Origin: Oryzomicrobium terrae
GTDB taxonomy: Bacteria > Pseudomonadota > Gammaproteobacteria > Burkholderiales > Rhodocyclaceae
Assembly (NCBI RefSeq): GCF_008274805.1
Contig: NZ_CP022579.1
Span: 930,001 to 994,000 of the forward strand
DNA: 64,000 bases
Reading direction: 5' to 3'
The translations under genes were made by a program, and so were the position numbers. Under the pieces are notes generated by a model. That model was given only the letters and a program-made list of their open reading frames with translations. It searched no databases and was not told the DNA's origin. Positions 54,811-63,819 of this stretch are shown here, in pieces; position 1 is the stretch's first letter, and each line of letters opens with the position of its first letter.

Positions 54811-54834
54811 ATAAAAAACCGCCCGAAGGCGGTT
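54811..54834 (-). terminator. rho-independent terminator between fliN and fliO
   Basis: Read on the minus strand: AACCGCC, loop TTCG, GGCGGTT, then a T-run. It directly follows fliN and precedes fliO, implying that fliOPQR needs its own promoter or regulated read-through. Confidence 0.8.
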
Positions 54835-54884
54835 GGACGGTACGTGGCACCCGTGAAAGGGCGGCCGGGCCGCGGCAGTGGCGC

Positions 54885-55349
54885 TTATCGGCCCAGCTTA
54901 CGCATCCGCTCTGACGGGGTGATGATGTCGGTGAGGCGAATACCGAACTTGTCGTTCACCACCACCACCTCGCCCTGGGCGATCAGGGTGCCGTTGACCA
55001 GCACGTCCATGGGTTCGCCGGCCAGGGCGTCGAGTTCCACCACCGAACCGTGGGCCAGTTGCAGCAGGTTCTTGATGGTGATCTTGGTGCGGCCGAGTTC
55101 GACGGTGAGCTGGACGGGGATGTCCAGAATCATGTCGAGCTCTTTCATCATGCCGTTCTTGGACGATTCCTCGCCGAAGGACGGAAAGATGGCGGCAGGC
55201 TGGGCGGCCGGAGCGCTGCTGCTGGCAGCCTCGTCGGAGACGGCCTGCTCGGCCATCGCGGCGGCCCAGTCGTCTTCGCTGATTTGATCCTCGCCGCCGG
55301 TGTTGGGATTTTCCTGATTGCTATCCACGTTGTTTTCCAAGTCAGCCAT
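54885..55349 (-). CDS. fliN: flagellar C-ring switch protein FliN
   Basis: 154 residues. An acidic N-terminal extension (~1-60, EDQISEDDWAAAMAEQAV) precedes the SpoA domain: DMILDIPVQLTVELGRTKIT, LLQLAHGSVVELDALAGEPM, DVLVNGTLIAQGEVVVVNDK and FGIRLTDIITPSERMRKL. It overlaps the fliM end by 8 bases. Confidence 0.96.
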   Translation of the reverse strand: MADLENNVDSNQENPNTGGEDQISEDDWAAAMAEQAVSDEAASSSAPAAQPAAIFPSFGEESSKNGMMKELDMILDIPVQLTVELGRTKITIKNLLQLAHGSVVELDALAGEPMDVLVNGTLIAQGEVVVVNDKFGIRLTDIITPSERMRKLGR

Positions 55350-56364
55350 GCTGCTCTCCCGTGTCGATCGGGGTGGGCGCGGGAGGGTCGAGCAGGTCGG
55401 CGTTAACGAAGCCCTCGACCTTCAGGGCGTACTGCCCGCCTTGCTGGCCGTAGCGGCAGGTCATGACCGGCACGCCGTCCACCGAGGCGGTGAGTTTTTC
55501 CGGGATGGTGACGCCGATGACGTCACCGGCTTTCATGTTGAGCACCTGACGCAGGGACACGGTGGCCTGGGCCAGGTTGGCGACGAGCTCCAGTTCCGCC
55601 CCTTGCAACTGGCGGCGCAGGGTGGCGACCCAGCGCTTGTCGGTGGACAGGTGGTCGCTCTGCATGGTGCTGTAGAGCAGATCGCGGATCGGCTCCAGCA
55701 TCGAATAGGGGAAGCAGATATGCATATCCGCCGCCGCACCGCCGAATTCCAGGGTGAAGGTGGTGGACACCACGATCTCCGAGGGGGTGGCGATGTTGGC
55801 GAACTGGGAGTTCATTTCCGAGCGCACATACTCGAACTTGAGTTCCTGCACCGGCTTCCACGACCGTTCGTATTCGCTGAACACCACGCCGAGCATGCCC
55901 TGGATGATGCGCTGCTCGGTGGGGGTGAAGTCGCGCCCTTCCACCCGGGTGTGGAAGCGCCCATCGCCGCCGAACATGTTGTCCACCACCAGGAACACCA
56001 GGTTCGGATCGAACACCACCAAGGCCGTGCCGCGCAGGGGTTTGGCGATGATCAGGTTGAGGTTGGTCGGCACCACCAGGTTGCGGATGAATTCGCTGTA
56101 CTTCTGCACCCGGATCGGCCCCACCGACACCTCGGCGTTGCGGTGCATGTAGTTGAACAGGCCGATGCGCAGGTAGCGGGCAAAACGCTCATTGACCAGT
56201 TCCAGGGTGGGCATCCGCCCGCGGACGATGCGCTCCTGGGTGCCCAGGTTGTACGCACTTACCCCGCCCGTGGCGGCGACTTCGGCCTCGGGCTCGTCAG
56301 TTTCCCCGGTGACGCCTTTGAGTAGGGCGTCAACCTCTTCCTGAGAGAGGAAATCCTGGGCCAT
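55342..56364 (-). CDS. fliM: flagellar C-ring switch protein FliM
   Basis: 340 residues. The N-terminus FLSQEEVDALLKGV is the CheY-P docking peptide. The CheC-like middle domain has NLGTQERIVRGRMPTLELVN and RFARYLRIGLFNYMHRN. The C-terminal SpoA domain includes LNMKAGDVIGVTIPEKLTAS. It receives the signal from CheY (27160) and sits between fliL and fliN as in enterics. Confidence 0.97.
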   Translation of the reverse strand: MAQDFLSQEEVDALLKGVTGETDEPEAEVAATGGVSAYNLGTQERIVRGRMPTLELVNERFARYLRIGLFNYMHRNAEVSVGPIRVQKYSEFIRNLVVPTNLNLIIAKPLRGTALVVFDPNLVFLVVDNMFGGDGRFHTRVEGRDFTPTEQRIIQGMLGVVFSEYERSWKPVQELKFEYVRSEMNSQFANIATPSEIVVSTTFTLEFGGAAADMHICFPYSMLEPIRDLLYSTMQSDHLSTDKRWVATLRRQLQGAELELVANLAQATVSLRQVLNMKAGDVIGVTIPEKLTASVDGVPVMTCRYGQQGGQYALKVEGFVNADLLDPPAPTPIDTGEQHG

Positions 56365-56398
56365 GGGGTGGGTGTCCGGTTAAGGGGCGGTTGCGGGG

Positions 56399-56926
56399 TT
56401 ACTGGATGATGAACGAGGTGAACAGGACTTCCTTGACCGGGCTCTCGGCTTTCTTGCCCTTGGGCGGCGGATCGAGGGTCACGTTGATGGTTTCGCGCAG
56501 TTCTTCGGCCAGTTTTTCCTTGCCTTCCTTGCTGGTGAGCTCGGAGGCCTTTTTCGACGACAGCAACAGGGTGATCTGGTTGCGCAGCTTGGGCATGAAG
56601 ACCTTGAGCTTCTCGCCATCGGTCACGTCTTCCAGCTCAACCGAAATACCGACTTGCAGATACTGATCCCCCTGCTCGGGCACCAGGTTGACCGTAAAAG
56701 TTTCCAGGGCCTGGAACACGGGAGCATGCGCTTCCTTCTTCTTTTTCTTCGGCTTTTCCTGCTGGACCACGTCCTCGTCCTCGTCAGCGTGATCTGACTG
56801 CTTGAGCAGCAGGAAAGCGCCGCCGGCCAGGACGACGAGCAGAATGACGGACAGCAGGATGATCAGTAGCTTGGCGTTGCTTTTCTTCGGCGCGGCTTCG
56901 GCGGCCTTGGCTTCGGTCTTGGCCAT
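56399..56926 (-). CDS. fliL: flagellar basal-body-associated protein FliL
   Basis: 175-residue single-pass stator-associated protein. A Lys/Ala-rich cytoplasmic head, then helix LLIILLSVILLVVLAGGAFLLL (~residues 20-41), a highly charged DEDEDVVQQEKPKKKKKE linker and the periplasmic stomatin-like domain (FTVNLVPEQGDQYLQVGISV, LLLSSKKASELTSKEGKEKL). The 167-base gap upstream holds a GC hairpin (CCGGCCC/GGGCCGG near 57025-57040) but no clear promoter. Confidence 0.94.
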   Translation of the reverse strand: MAKTEAKAAEAAPKKSNAKLLIILLSVILLVVLAGGAFLLLKQSDHADEDEDVVQQEKPKKKKKEAHAPVFQALETFTVNLVPEQGDQYLQVGISVELEDVTDGEKLKVFMPKLRNQITLLLSSKKASELTSKEGKEKLAEELRETINVTLDPPPKGKKAESPVKEVLFTSFIIQ

Positions 56927-57093
56927 GCACTCTCCCTAGAGGTAGTTGTTTGCGGTGGGGCGGGAACCGCGAGACCTGGATCGGACGACCCGGGCAGGCC
57001 AGTGTGCCATGTCGGTCATAACGGCCCGGAAGGGCCGGGACTGTATGGCTGGCGAGCAGAAAAGTCTCAAACGATTCGGATCAAACGGTGCCC

Positions 57094-58158
57094 TTACGCA
57101 AATGTGTCTACCAGACCAACACCTTGCCGGATCGGGCCCGAACGTCCGGATACCCCGTCGGCGCCTAGTATAGCAGTGGCCTCACCGCCACCTCCCTCGC
57201 CGCCCTGGCCCTTGCCGGCGCTACCCTGGCTGAACGAGCGGGGGTTCTGCTGTTGCTGTGCCATTTGCTGCTGTTGCGCCATGGATTCGCTGCCGACGTT
57301 GGTCTGGCCCAGGGATACCCCGGCGGTGGCCATCATGTCACGCAGGCGCGGCAGTGCGGCCTCGATGGCTTCCCGGACCTCGGCATGGGGAGAAATGAAG
57401 GTGGCGCTGGCTTTGGCGTCAGGTCCCACGTGGATGGTGACCTCCACCGGCCCGAGCTGGGGTGGGTTGAGCGTCAACTGGGCGCTCTGCTGGTCCTGCT
57501 TCACCATCCAGACCACTTTTTGGTTGAATTCTTCGCCCCAGCGGGCGTCGCGCACTGGAGTCTGGACGGTGGTGTCGTCGGTGGCAACTTGGTGGGGCTG
57601 GGCGTGGGTGGCACTGGGATTGGTCAGGGGCGTCGGCGGAGCGTCCGTGGCGGCAAGCTTGACGTCGGCATCCTTCAAGGCGGCATCGAAGCCGGCAGTT
57701 TTTGCCGCTTTGCCGCCATCTGCCGCCAGGCCCAGCAGCGGCGATTCTTCGCTGGGTGTCGCCATGGCTTCGCTCGGGGTGCCGGTGGTGATGGCAATGC
57801 TCGGCTCGGCCTTGTCGCCGGCGCCTGCCGCCGGAGCCACTTTGGTGGCGGGCTGCGGGGCGAGGTTGAAGGCCGCTTGCAGTCCAGCCATGAAGGCCGC
57901 GGGATCGGTCAGTTCGCTGTCCTCACCGACCGCGGGCTCGGCTTTGCCCTTGTCGCTGCCACCGGGCACGACGATCTCCTGGGTGCCGCTGCCGCGCAAC
58001 TGGGCGAGCAGGGCCGCCATGAAATCCCCTTTGCTGGTCGGGGCGGTCTCGTTCGCGTCGCTGGCGTTGCTGTTGTTAACGCCAGCATTGGCCGAGGCCT
58101 GGGCAGGTGGCGGCACCACCTTGGCGATGGCAGAAGCAGTAGCGGCAGAAATTCCCAT
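57094..58158 (-). CDS. fliK: flagellar hook-length control protein FliK
   Basis: Secreted ruler and substrate-specificity switch partner of FlhB. 354 residues from the ATG at 58158 (GAGGG just upstream). The N-terminal and central parts are Ala/Pro/Thr-rich and variable. The C-terminal switch domain has QQSAQLTLNPPQLGPVEVTI, HVGPDAKASATFISPHAEVR and EAIEAALPRLRDMMATAGV, the family hallmark. A Gln-rich segment (AQQQQMAQQQQNPRS) follows. It is the first gene in the minus direction after a sigma-54-type promoter. Confidence 0.92.
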   Translation of the reverse strand: MGISAATASAIAKVVPPPAQASANAGVNNSNASDANETAPTSKGDFMAALLAQLRGSGTQEIVVPGGSDKGKAEPAVGEDSELTDPAAFMAGLQAAFNLAPQPATKVAPAAGAGDKAEPSIAITTGTPSEAMATPSEESPLLGLAADGGKAAKTAGFDAALKDADVKLAATDAPPTPLTNPSATHAQPHQVATDDTTVQTPVRDARWGEEFNQKVVWMVKQDQQSAQLTLNPPQLGPVEVTIHVGPDAKASATFISPHAEVREAIEAALPRLRDMMATAGVSLGQTNVGSESMAQQQQMAQQQQNPRSFSQGSAGKGQGGEGGGGEATAILGADGVSGRSGPIRQGVGLVDTFA

Positions 58159-58204
58159 GAGGCCCTCGTGCACAAGCAGGCGAAGTTTTTGTCATGGGGT
58201 CTTT

Positions 58205-58220
58205 AGCAAGGGATATGCCA
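58205..58220 (-). promoter_or_regulatory. sigma-54 (RpoN) promoter upstream of fliK
   Basis: On the minus strand TGGCATATCCCTTGCT matches TGGCAC-N5-TTGCW, with the strict GG-N10-GC spacing. The expected start lies about 37 bases before fliK. It shows that fliK can be transcribed separately from fliFGHIJ. Confidence 0.8.
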
Positions 58221-58303
58221 GTAGCCGGTGGCAGTGGCCGGAATGACCGGGTAGTAGTCTGTTTCAACCCGTATGCGCAGGTAGAGCTGCCGGGTGTGGT
58301 GAC

Positions 58304-58741
58304 CTATTCCGGCTTGAAGCGGCGCGCGGCAAATTCGTCCTGGAATTTCTGGTCGCGCTTGTTTTCCACTAGGCGCTCGCCTTCCTGACGCTTGTGGAAG
58401 AGGGTGTCGATGGCTTTCAGCTTGTTGCGCTGGTGTAGCCACTCGGCCTGACCTTCGGCGGTGCGCAGCTCCGATGCGGCGACGGCGGCCCGCTGCTGTG
58501 CGATGGCCTGGTCGATGCGGTCGATGAATACCTGGTAGTTACGCCATACTGCCAGGGAAACGCCCTGGGTGCCGGCGTCGTGGAAGCGTGCCACGTATTC
58601 CTCCCGGTACTGGACGAGGAGTTGCAGCTTTGATTTGGCGTCCTGTTCGGCCGATACCAGAGCACCTAGGGCGCGGGTGGCATCGTCGACGCGATCTTGC
58701 ATCAAATCGATGAGGGGTTGGAGCGATGCGGCCTTGGCCAT
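58304..58741 (-). CDS. fliJ: flagellar export protein FliJ
   Basis: 145 residues from the ATG at 58741, almost entirely coiled coil (LIDLMQDRVDDATRALGALV, YREEYVARFHDAGTQGVSLA, NYQVFIDRIDQAIAQQRAAV). FliJ is the central stalk of the FliI ATPase and recycles chaperones. The upstream frame extension is rejected because the Met before AKAASLQPLIDL begins the family pattern. Confidence 0.92.
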   Translation of the reverse strand: MAKAASLQPLIDLMQDRVDDATRALGALVSAEQDAKSKLQLLVQYREEYVARFHDAGTQGVSLAVWRNYQVFIDRIDQAIAQQRAAVAASELRTAEGQAEWLHQRNKLKAIDTLFHKRQEGERLVENKRDQKFQDEFAARRFKPE

Positions 58742-58813
58742 GGATGACAGACGGGATTGTTGGTGGCGTATTCTGGACCTCAAGCAGACAGCTTAGTCCG
58801 ACTGACGCCAAGG

Positions 58814-60298
58814 TCAAACGCCGCCGGGGCTAAACAGCTGCTCCAGTTGGGCAATGCTGTCCGGATAGGTGGAGCGCTCCCCCAGGTTTTGCACGAGAAA
58901 GGCTTCGAGCCGGGGAAAAGCACTGACCGCCTGGTCGAGCAGGGGGTCCGATCCGGGCGCATAGGCACCGACGGCGATCAGGTCGCGGGAGCGCTGATAG
59001 CGCGAGAAGAGTTGCTTAAAGCGGCGCACGTGGTCGAACTGTCCCGGGGTGATGAGGTTCACCATGGCCCGGGAGATCGACTGCTCGATGTCGATGGCCG
59101 GATAGTGGCCGGCATCCGCCAGGGAGCGGTTGAGCACGATGTGACCGTCGAGGATGGCTCGGGCCGAGTCGGCAATGGGGTCTTGCTGGTCATCGCCCTC
59201 GGCCAGCACGGTGTAGAACGCCGTGATCGAGCCGCCGCCGTCCGGTCCGTTGCCGGCCCGCTCCACGAGTTGGGGCAGTCGGGCGAAGACCGAAGGGGGA
59301 TAGCCCCGGGTGACCGGCGGTTCGCCGATGGCCAGGGCGATTTCGCGCTGGGCCATGGCGTAGCGGGTCAGGGAATCCATGATCAGCAGCACCTGGTGGC
59401 CCTGGTCGCGGAAGTATTCGGCCAGGGTGGTGGCGTAGGACGCGCCCTGCAGGCGCATCAATGGACTGGTGTCGGCGGGGGCGGCGACCACCACCGCACG
59501 GGCCAGACCCTCCTCGCCAAGGATCTGCTCGATGAACTCCTTGACTTCCCGGCCCCGCTCGCCGATCAGGCCGACGACGATGATCTCGGCCTCGGTGTAA
59601 CGGGCCATCATCCCTAGTAGCACCGATTTACCCACGCCGGAGCCGGCGAACAGGCCCATACGCTGGCCCCGACCGACGGTGAGCATGCCGTTGATGGCGC
59701 GCACGCCCACGTCCAGGGTCTGGGCGATCGGCGCCCGGGACATTGGGTTGACCGGTCGGGAGTGTAGCGGACGCATTGCCTCGGCATGGAGTGGCCCGTG
59801 GTTGTCCAAGGGGCGCCCGGCGCCATCCACAACCCGGCCGAGCATGGATTCGCCAACCGGGACCAGCTTGGTCCGGTCGGCGGCACGGCGGCGCATCAGG
59901 CGAGGCTGGTCGAGGCGCGGTTCGGCAACCGTGCTCTCGTAGGGGGCGACCCGGGCCCCCGGCGAGAGCCCGTAGATATCGTCCGACGGCATCAGAAAGA
60001 GCTTTTCACCGTGGAAACCGACCACTTCAGCTTCCACCGGCGCGCCGCCAACCGGCATGATTTTGGCCGAACTGCCAAGCGGGAGTTTCAGGCCGGCAGC
60101 CTCCATGACCAGACCGTTGATGCGGGTGAGCTTGCCAGAAACCAGTAGCGGCGCGGCGCTATCCAGGCCCTCGCGGCACTGGGACAACAAGGTCTTTAGC
60201 TTGGCGTGCCGGTTGACCGGCTGCGGGGCGCCGCTATCGACCGGCGTTTCGATATCCGGAGCAGGGGGGGCTGCCGGCTGAATTTGATCGGGTTCCAC
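58814..60298 (-). CDS. fliI: flagellum-specific export ATPase FliI
   Basis: 494 residues, F1-beta-like. An N-terminal extension of ~30 Pro-rich residues is followed by [19 protein letters not shown] and the beta-barrel. Walker A is [19 protein letters not shown], with [16 protein letters not shown] and Walker [21 protein letters not shown]. The conserved [20 protein letters not shown] follows. It energises export together with FliH and FliJ. Confidence 0.97.
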   Translation of the reverse strand: MEPDQIQPAAPPAPDIETPVDSGAPQPVNRHAKLKTLLSQCREGLDSAAPLLVSGKLTRINGLVMEAAGLKLPLGSSAKIMPVGGAPVEAEVVGFHGEKLFLMPSDDIYGLSPGARVAPYESTVAEPRLDQPRLMRRRAADRTKLVPVGESMLGRVVDGAGRPLDNHGPLHAEAMRPLHSRPVNPMSRAPIAQTLDVGVRAINGMLTVGRGQRMGLFAGSGVGKSVLLGMMARYTEAEIIVVGLIGERGREVKEFIEQILGEEGLARAVVVAAPADTSPLMRLQGASYATTLAEYFRDQGHQVLLIMDSLTRYAMAQREIALAIGEPPVTRGYPPSVFARLPQLVERAGNGPDGGGSITAFYTVLAEGDDQQDPIADSARAILDGHIVLNRSLADAGHYPAIDIEQSISRAMVNLITPGQFDHVRRFKQLFSRYQRSRDLIAVGAYAPGSDPLLDQAVSAFPRLEAFLVQNLGERSTYPDSIAQLEQLFSPGGV

Positions 60299-60304
60299 GC
60301 CAGG

Positions 60305-61015
60305 TTATTCCAGCCAATCCTGGTGGAGGCCGATGGCGTCCAGGGTGCGTTTCCAGCGTGAGGCCAGGGTGCCGTCCACTTCACTACTGCCGGCTTCGAC
60401 ACGACAGCCTCCCGGCGGCACGGACATGTCCTCCACCACCCGCCAGCCGGCGTGCTGGATCTGCTCGCCCAGGTGCTCGCGCACCAGCGTTGCATCGTCC
60501 GGGTGCAGGTAGAGCAGGGGGCGCTCGGCATGGGGCAGGGCAACCAGGGCCTCCCGGACCACTGCCAGCAGTAGCTCGGGCTTGACTCGCAGAGCCTGGC
60601 GAATGACCTGGCGGGCCACTTCCAAGGCGAGGGCCAGCACGTCGTCGGCCACGGTTTGATCGAGGTGGCGCGCAGCCCCGTCGAGTTGTTCGGCCAGGGC
60701 CGCCAGCCGGGCGGCTTGGGCATGTACCTCGGCCAGGCCTTCATCGCGGCCGGCGGCATGGCCCTCGGTATAGCCCTGGTTGTAGCCCTGCTCACGGCCT
60801 TCGGCATAGCCGGCGTTATGACCGGCTTGGCGCGCCTCCTCGTGGATATGCTCAAGCTCCTCCGCCGTGGGCAGGGGCGTCACCGGCAACTGGGAATCGG
60901 GGAGTTCGTGAGATTCCACCGTGGCTGGCGGCGGTTCCGGGGGGGCATCGAAAGCTGCCAGCTCGTACCGTTCGTAGGCAGTGAGCTTTTCTTTGGGAAT
61001 GTAGTTCTCGGCCAT
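60305..61015 (-). CDS. fliH: flagellar export regulator FliH
   Basis: 236-residue negative regulator and stator of FliI. A Pro-rich acidic N-terminus is followed by the GxxxG-type repeat segment GHNAGYAEGREQGYNQGYTEG and HAAGRDEGLAEV, typical of FliH. The C-terminal domain (VARQVIRQALRVKPELLLAV) resembles the F1 delta subunit. The start ATG lies 36 bases after the fliG stop. Confidence 0.94.
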   Translation of the reverse strand: MAENYIPKEKLTAYERYELAAFDAPPEPPPATVESHELPDSQLPVTPLPTAEELEHIHEEARQAGHNAGYAEGREQGYNQGYTEGHAAGRDEGLAEVHAQAARLAALAEQLDGAARHLDQTVADDVLALALEVARQVIRQALRVKPELLLAVVREALVALPHAERPLLYLHPDDATLVREHLGEQIQHAGWRVVEDMSVPPGGCRVEAGSSEVDGTLASRWKRTLDAIGLHQDWLE

Positions 61016-61050
61016 GGATCAAAAATGCGCTAACACCAGGGGGCAGGGGG

Positions 61051-62052
61051 TCAGACGAACTGGTCGTCGCCCTTGCCACCCATGACGATCTGGCCTTCGT
61101 CGGCAAGGCGCCGGACGATCTTGAGGATTTCCTTCTGCTCTGCTTCCACTTCGGACAACCGCACCGGGCCCTTGGCTTCCAGGTCTTCGCGCAGCATTTC
61201 GGCGGCACGCTGGGACATATTCTTGAAGATCTTCTCGCGCAGCCCTTCGGAGGCGCCCTTGAGCGCCAGGATGAGGGAATCGGACTGGATTTCGCGCAGC
61301 AGCAGCTGTACCGAGCGGTCGTCCAGATCGTTGAGGTTCTCGAAGACGAACATCTCGTCGAGGATCTTCTGGGCCAGGTCAGGATCGTACTCGCGGATCG
61401 AGTCGATGACCGATGTCTCGTTGGCGGTACCCATGAAGTTGAGGATTTCGGCCACGGTGCGTACGCCACCCATGGCGGCCTTCTTGACGTTGGCCGAACC
61501 GGAGATGAGGCCGAGCATGACGTCGTTGAGTTCTTTCAGGGCCGCCGGTTGGACGCCTTCCAGCGTGGCAACGCGCAGCACCACGTCGTTGCGCAGGCGG
61601 TCGGTGAAGTAGGAGAGGATTTCGCTGGCGTGGTCGTGCTCCAGGTGTACCAGGATGGTGGCAATGATCTGGGGGTGCTCGTTCTTGATCAGATCGGCCA
61701 CCGTCGGGGCGTCCATCCACTTCAGGCCTTCGATGCCGTTGGTCTCGCCGCCTTGGAGGATGCGCGAGATCAGGTTGGTGGCCTTGTCGTCGCCCAGGGC
61801 CTTGGTCAGCACGCTGCGGATGTAGGCATCGGTATCGACGTGCAGCGATGCTTGTTCCGAGACGATGGCGTGAAACTCTTCGAGCACCTGCTCGATGCGC
61901 GCCCGGGGCACGGATTTGAGGCCGGCCATGGCGTGGCCAAGCTTTTGCACCTCCCGCGGGCCGAGGTGCTTGAGTACTTCCGCGGCATTTTCCTCGCCCA
62001 GGGCGATGAGCAGGATGGCGCTCTTTTCAACGGCTTCGTCAGTGGCTGCCAT
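61051..62052 (-). CDS. fliG: flagellar rotor protein FliG
   Basis: 333 residues linking the MS ring to the C ring and receiving torque from the stators. The N-domain (ILLIALGEENAAEVLKHLGP), the middle domain with an EHPQ-type motif (LIKNEHPQIIATILVHLEHD) and the C-domain with the charged torque helix (LDEMFVFENLNDLDDRSVQL) are all present. It can interact with both MotAB and MotCD. Confidence 0.97.
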   Translation of the reverse strand: MAATDEAVEKSAILLIALGEENAAEVLKHLGPREVQKLGHAMAGLKSVPRARIEQVLEEFHAIVSEQASLHVDTDAYIRSVLTKALGDDKATNLISRILQGGETNGIEGLKWMDAPTVADLIKNEHPQIIATILVHLEHDHASEILSYFTDRLRNDVVLRVATLEGVQPAALKELNDVMLGLISGSANVKKAAMGGVRTVAEILNFMGTANETSVIDSIREYDPDLAQKILDEMFVFENLNDLDDRSVQLLLREIQSDSLILALKGASEGLREKIFKNMSQRAAEMLREDLEAKGPVRLSEVEAEQKEILKIVRRLADEGQIVMGGKGDDQFV

Positions 62053-62082
62053 GGGGCGTTACCAGGAGGAGTGCTGCGCCGA

Positions 62083-63819
62083 TCAGGCGCCGCCGTCCAT
62101 CCAGTCCTTGATGATGTTGGCCACGGCCTTGGGGTTCTCCTTGGCCAGTTCCCGGGCTTCGGCAAGCTTCTGCTCGAAGGGGTTGATATGGAGGATGGTG
62201 CCGTCCTCGTCCTCGATGGTTTCCATACCGGGTTCCTCTTCCTCCTCTTCTTCCTCGGGAGGGGGGAACATGGTCTTCAGCGCCGGGCGGATCACCATCA
62301 TGATGATCAGCATGACGATGCCGGCCACCGCCAACCACTTCAGCAGTTCCTTGCCGAACTCGATGGCCTCAGGCTGCTTCCACAACGGAATTTCCAGGGT
62401 CGTCTTGTCGCCCAGGTTGAACGGTGCGTTGGCTACCGACAGGGTGTCGCCCCGGTCCTTGTTGTAGCCCATGGCCTCACGCACCAGATCGTTGATCTGT
62501 TTGATCTCCTGCTCGTTCAAGGCCCGTTCGATCACCTTGCCGGTCTTGTCCTTGTCCGGCCGGTTGTTGACCACCACCGCCACCGACAGGCGGCGGATGT
62601 TACCGATCGAGCCCTTGGTGTGGCGGATGGTACGGTCCACCTCGTAGTTGATGGTGGAGTCCTTGCGGGTGTTGACTGGCTGGCCGGCGGAATAGATCGG
62701 TGCGGTCACGCCGGCGGCGTCGATCTTGCCCGGTGGCGGAGGTTGCTGTCCGGGGGCAAGAGGCTGGGCACCGGTGCCGCCCACGTTGGGTTGGGTCAGG
62801 GGGGCGGTGGCCGGTACCGGCGGCTGGTTGCTCAAGGCGCCGGGAACGCCCTGGGCCGGTGGGTTGACGTTGGCCGTTTCGGAAATCTGCTGGCTGCGGA
62901 TGGAAATATCGGGTGGCGAGCCGTTGGGGCGATAGCTTTCGGCGGTCTGCTCGTTCTGCGAAAAATCCACGTCGGCAGCCACCTGAACTCGGGCGTTGCC
63001 AGGGCCGACCACCGGTGCCAGGATGTCGTCGATGCGCTTGATCACCGAGGCTTCGACCTCGCCGACGTACTTGAGCTGGGTGGGGTCGAGGCCGGCTTCG
63101 ATCAACTTGCTCTTGAGTTGGGAGAGCAGGTTGCCCTGCTGGTCGATGACCGTGACGTTGGCGATTGGCAGTTGCGGTACGCTGGAAGCGACCAGGTGCT
63201 GGATGCCCGCCACCTGGGCCGGCTCCAGGGCCCGCCCCGGGTAGAGATGCACCATCACGCTGGCGGTGGGCTTCTGCTCTTCGCGGACGAACACCGACGG
63301 TTTGGGAATGGCCAGGTGTACCCGGGCGTTCTCGACCGTGGCCACTGACTGGATGGTGCGGGACAGTTCGCCCTCCAGGGCGCGCTGATAGTTGACCTGT
63401 TCGGCAAACTGGCTGATGCCGAATTTCTGGTTCTCCATCAGCTCGAAGCCCACCAGTCCGCCTTTCGGCAGCCCCTGGGAAGCGAGGCGCAGGCGGACTT
63501 CGTGAACCTTGTCGCTGGGGACCAGAATGGCGCCGCTACCGTCGGAGAAACGGTAGGGAACGTTCATCTGCTCAAGGCTGGCGATGATGGTGCCGCCATC
63601 TTTCTCCGACAGATTGGAGAACAGCACCTTGTAGTCGGGCTGGCGGCTGGCCAGCACGGCACCGACAATCAGCGCGACCACGGCGGCCAGCGCCACCATG
63701 AGGATGATCTTTTGCTGGTTGGTGAGCCGGTTCACCCCTTCCCGGAGACGGTCCAGGGGCTTGGTCGCAGGCGGCGGAGCCTGCACGGCATCGGCTGAGG
63801 TGTCGGTGGCGGCCGCCAT
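62083..63819 (-). CDS. fliF: flagellar MS-ring protein FliF
   Basis: 578 residues. Two membrane helices (IILMVALAAVVALIVGAVLA near residue 45, and LLKWLAVAGIVMLIIMMVIR near 490) bracket the periplasmic ring-building domains (YKVLFSNLSEKDGGTIIASL, LASQGLPKGGLVGFELMENQ). A cytoplasmic C-tail binds FliG (MDGGA end preceded by NIIKDWMDGG). An acidic Glu run follows the second helix. First gene of the minus-strand fliF-J block in this window. Confidence 0.97.
   Translation of the reverse strand: MAAATDTSADAVQAPPPATKPLDRLREGVNRLTNQQKIILMVALAAVVALIVGAVLASRQPDYKVLFSNLSEKDGGTIIASLEQMNVPYRFSDGSGAILVPSDKVHEVRLRLASQGLPKGGLVGFELMENQKFGISQFAEQVNYQRALEGELSRTIQSVATVENARVHLAIPKPSVFVREEQKPTASVMVHLYPGRALEPAQVAGIQHLVASSVPQLPIANVTVIDQQGNLLSQLKSKLIEAGLDPTQLKYVGEVEASVIKRIDDILAPVVGPGNARVQVAADVDFSQNEQTAESYRPNGSPPDISIRSQQISETANVNPPAQGVPGALSNQPPVPATAPLTQPNVGGTGAQPLAPGQQPPPPGKIDAAGVTAPIYSAGQPVNTRKDSTINYEVDRTIRHTKGSIGNIRRLSVAVVVNNRPDKDKTGKVIERALNEQEIKQINDLVREAMGYNKDRGDTLSVANAPFNLGDKTTLEIPLWKQPEAIEFGKELLKWLAVAGIVMLIIMMVIRPALKTMFPPPEEEEEEEEPGMETIEDEDGTILHINPFEQKLAEARELAKENPKAVANIIKDWMDGGA

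Noticed and set aside
56994-57009. TGGCACACTGGCCTGC (minus strand) as sigma-54 promoter for fliL
   Set aside because: GG and GC are 11 rather than 10 bases apart; sigma-54 spacing is strict.
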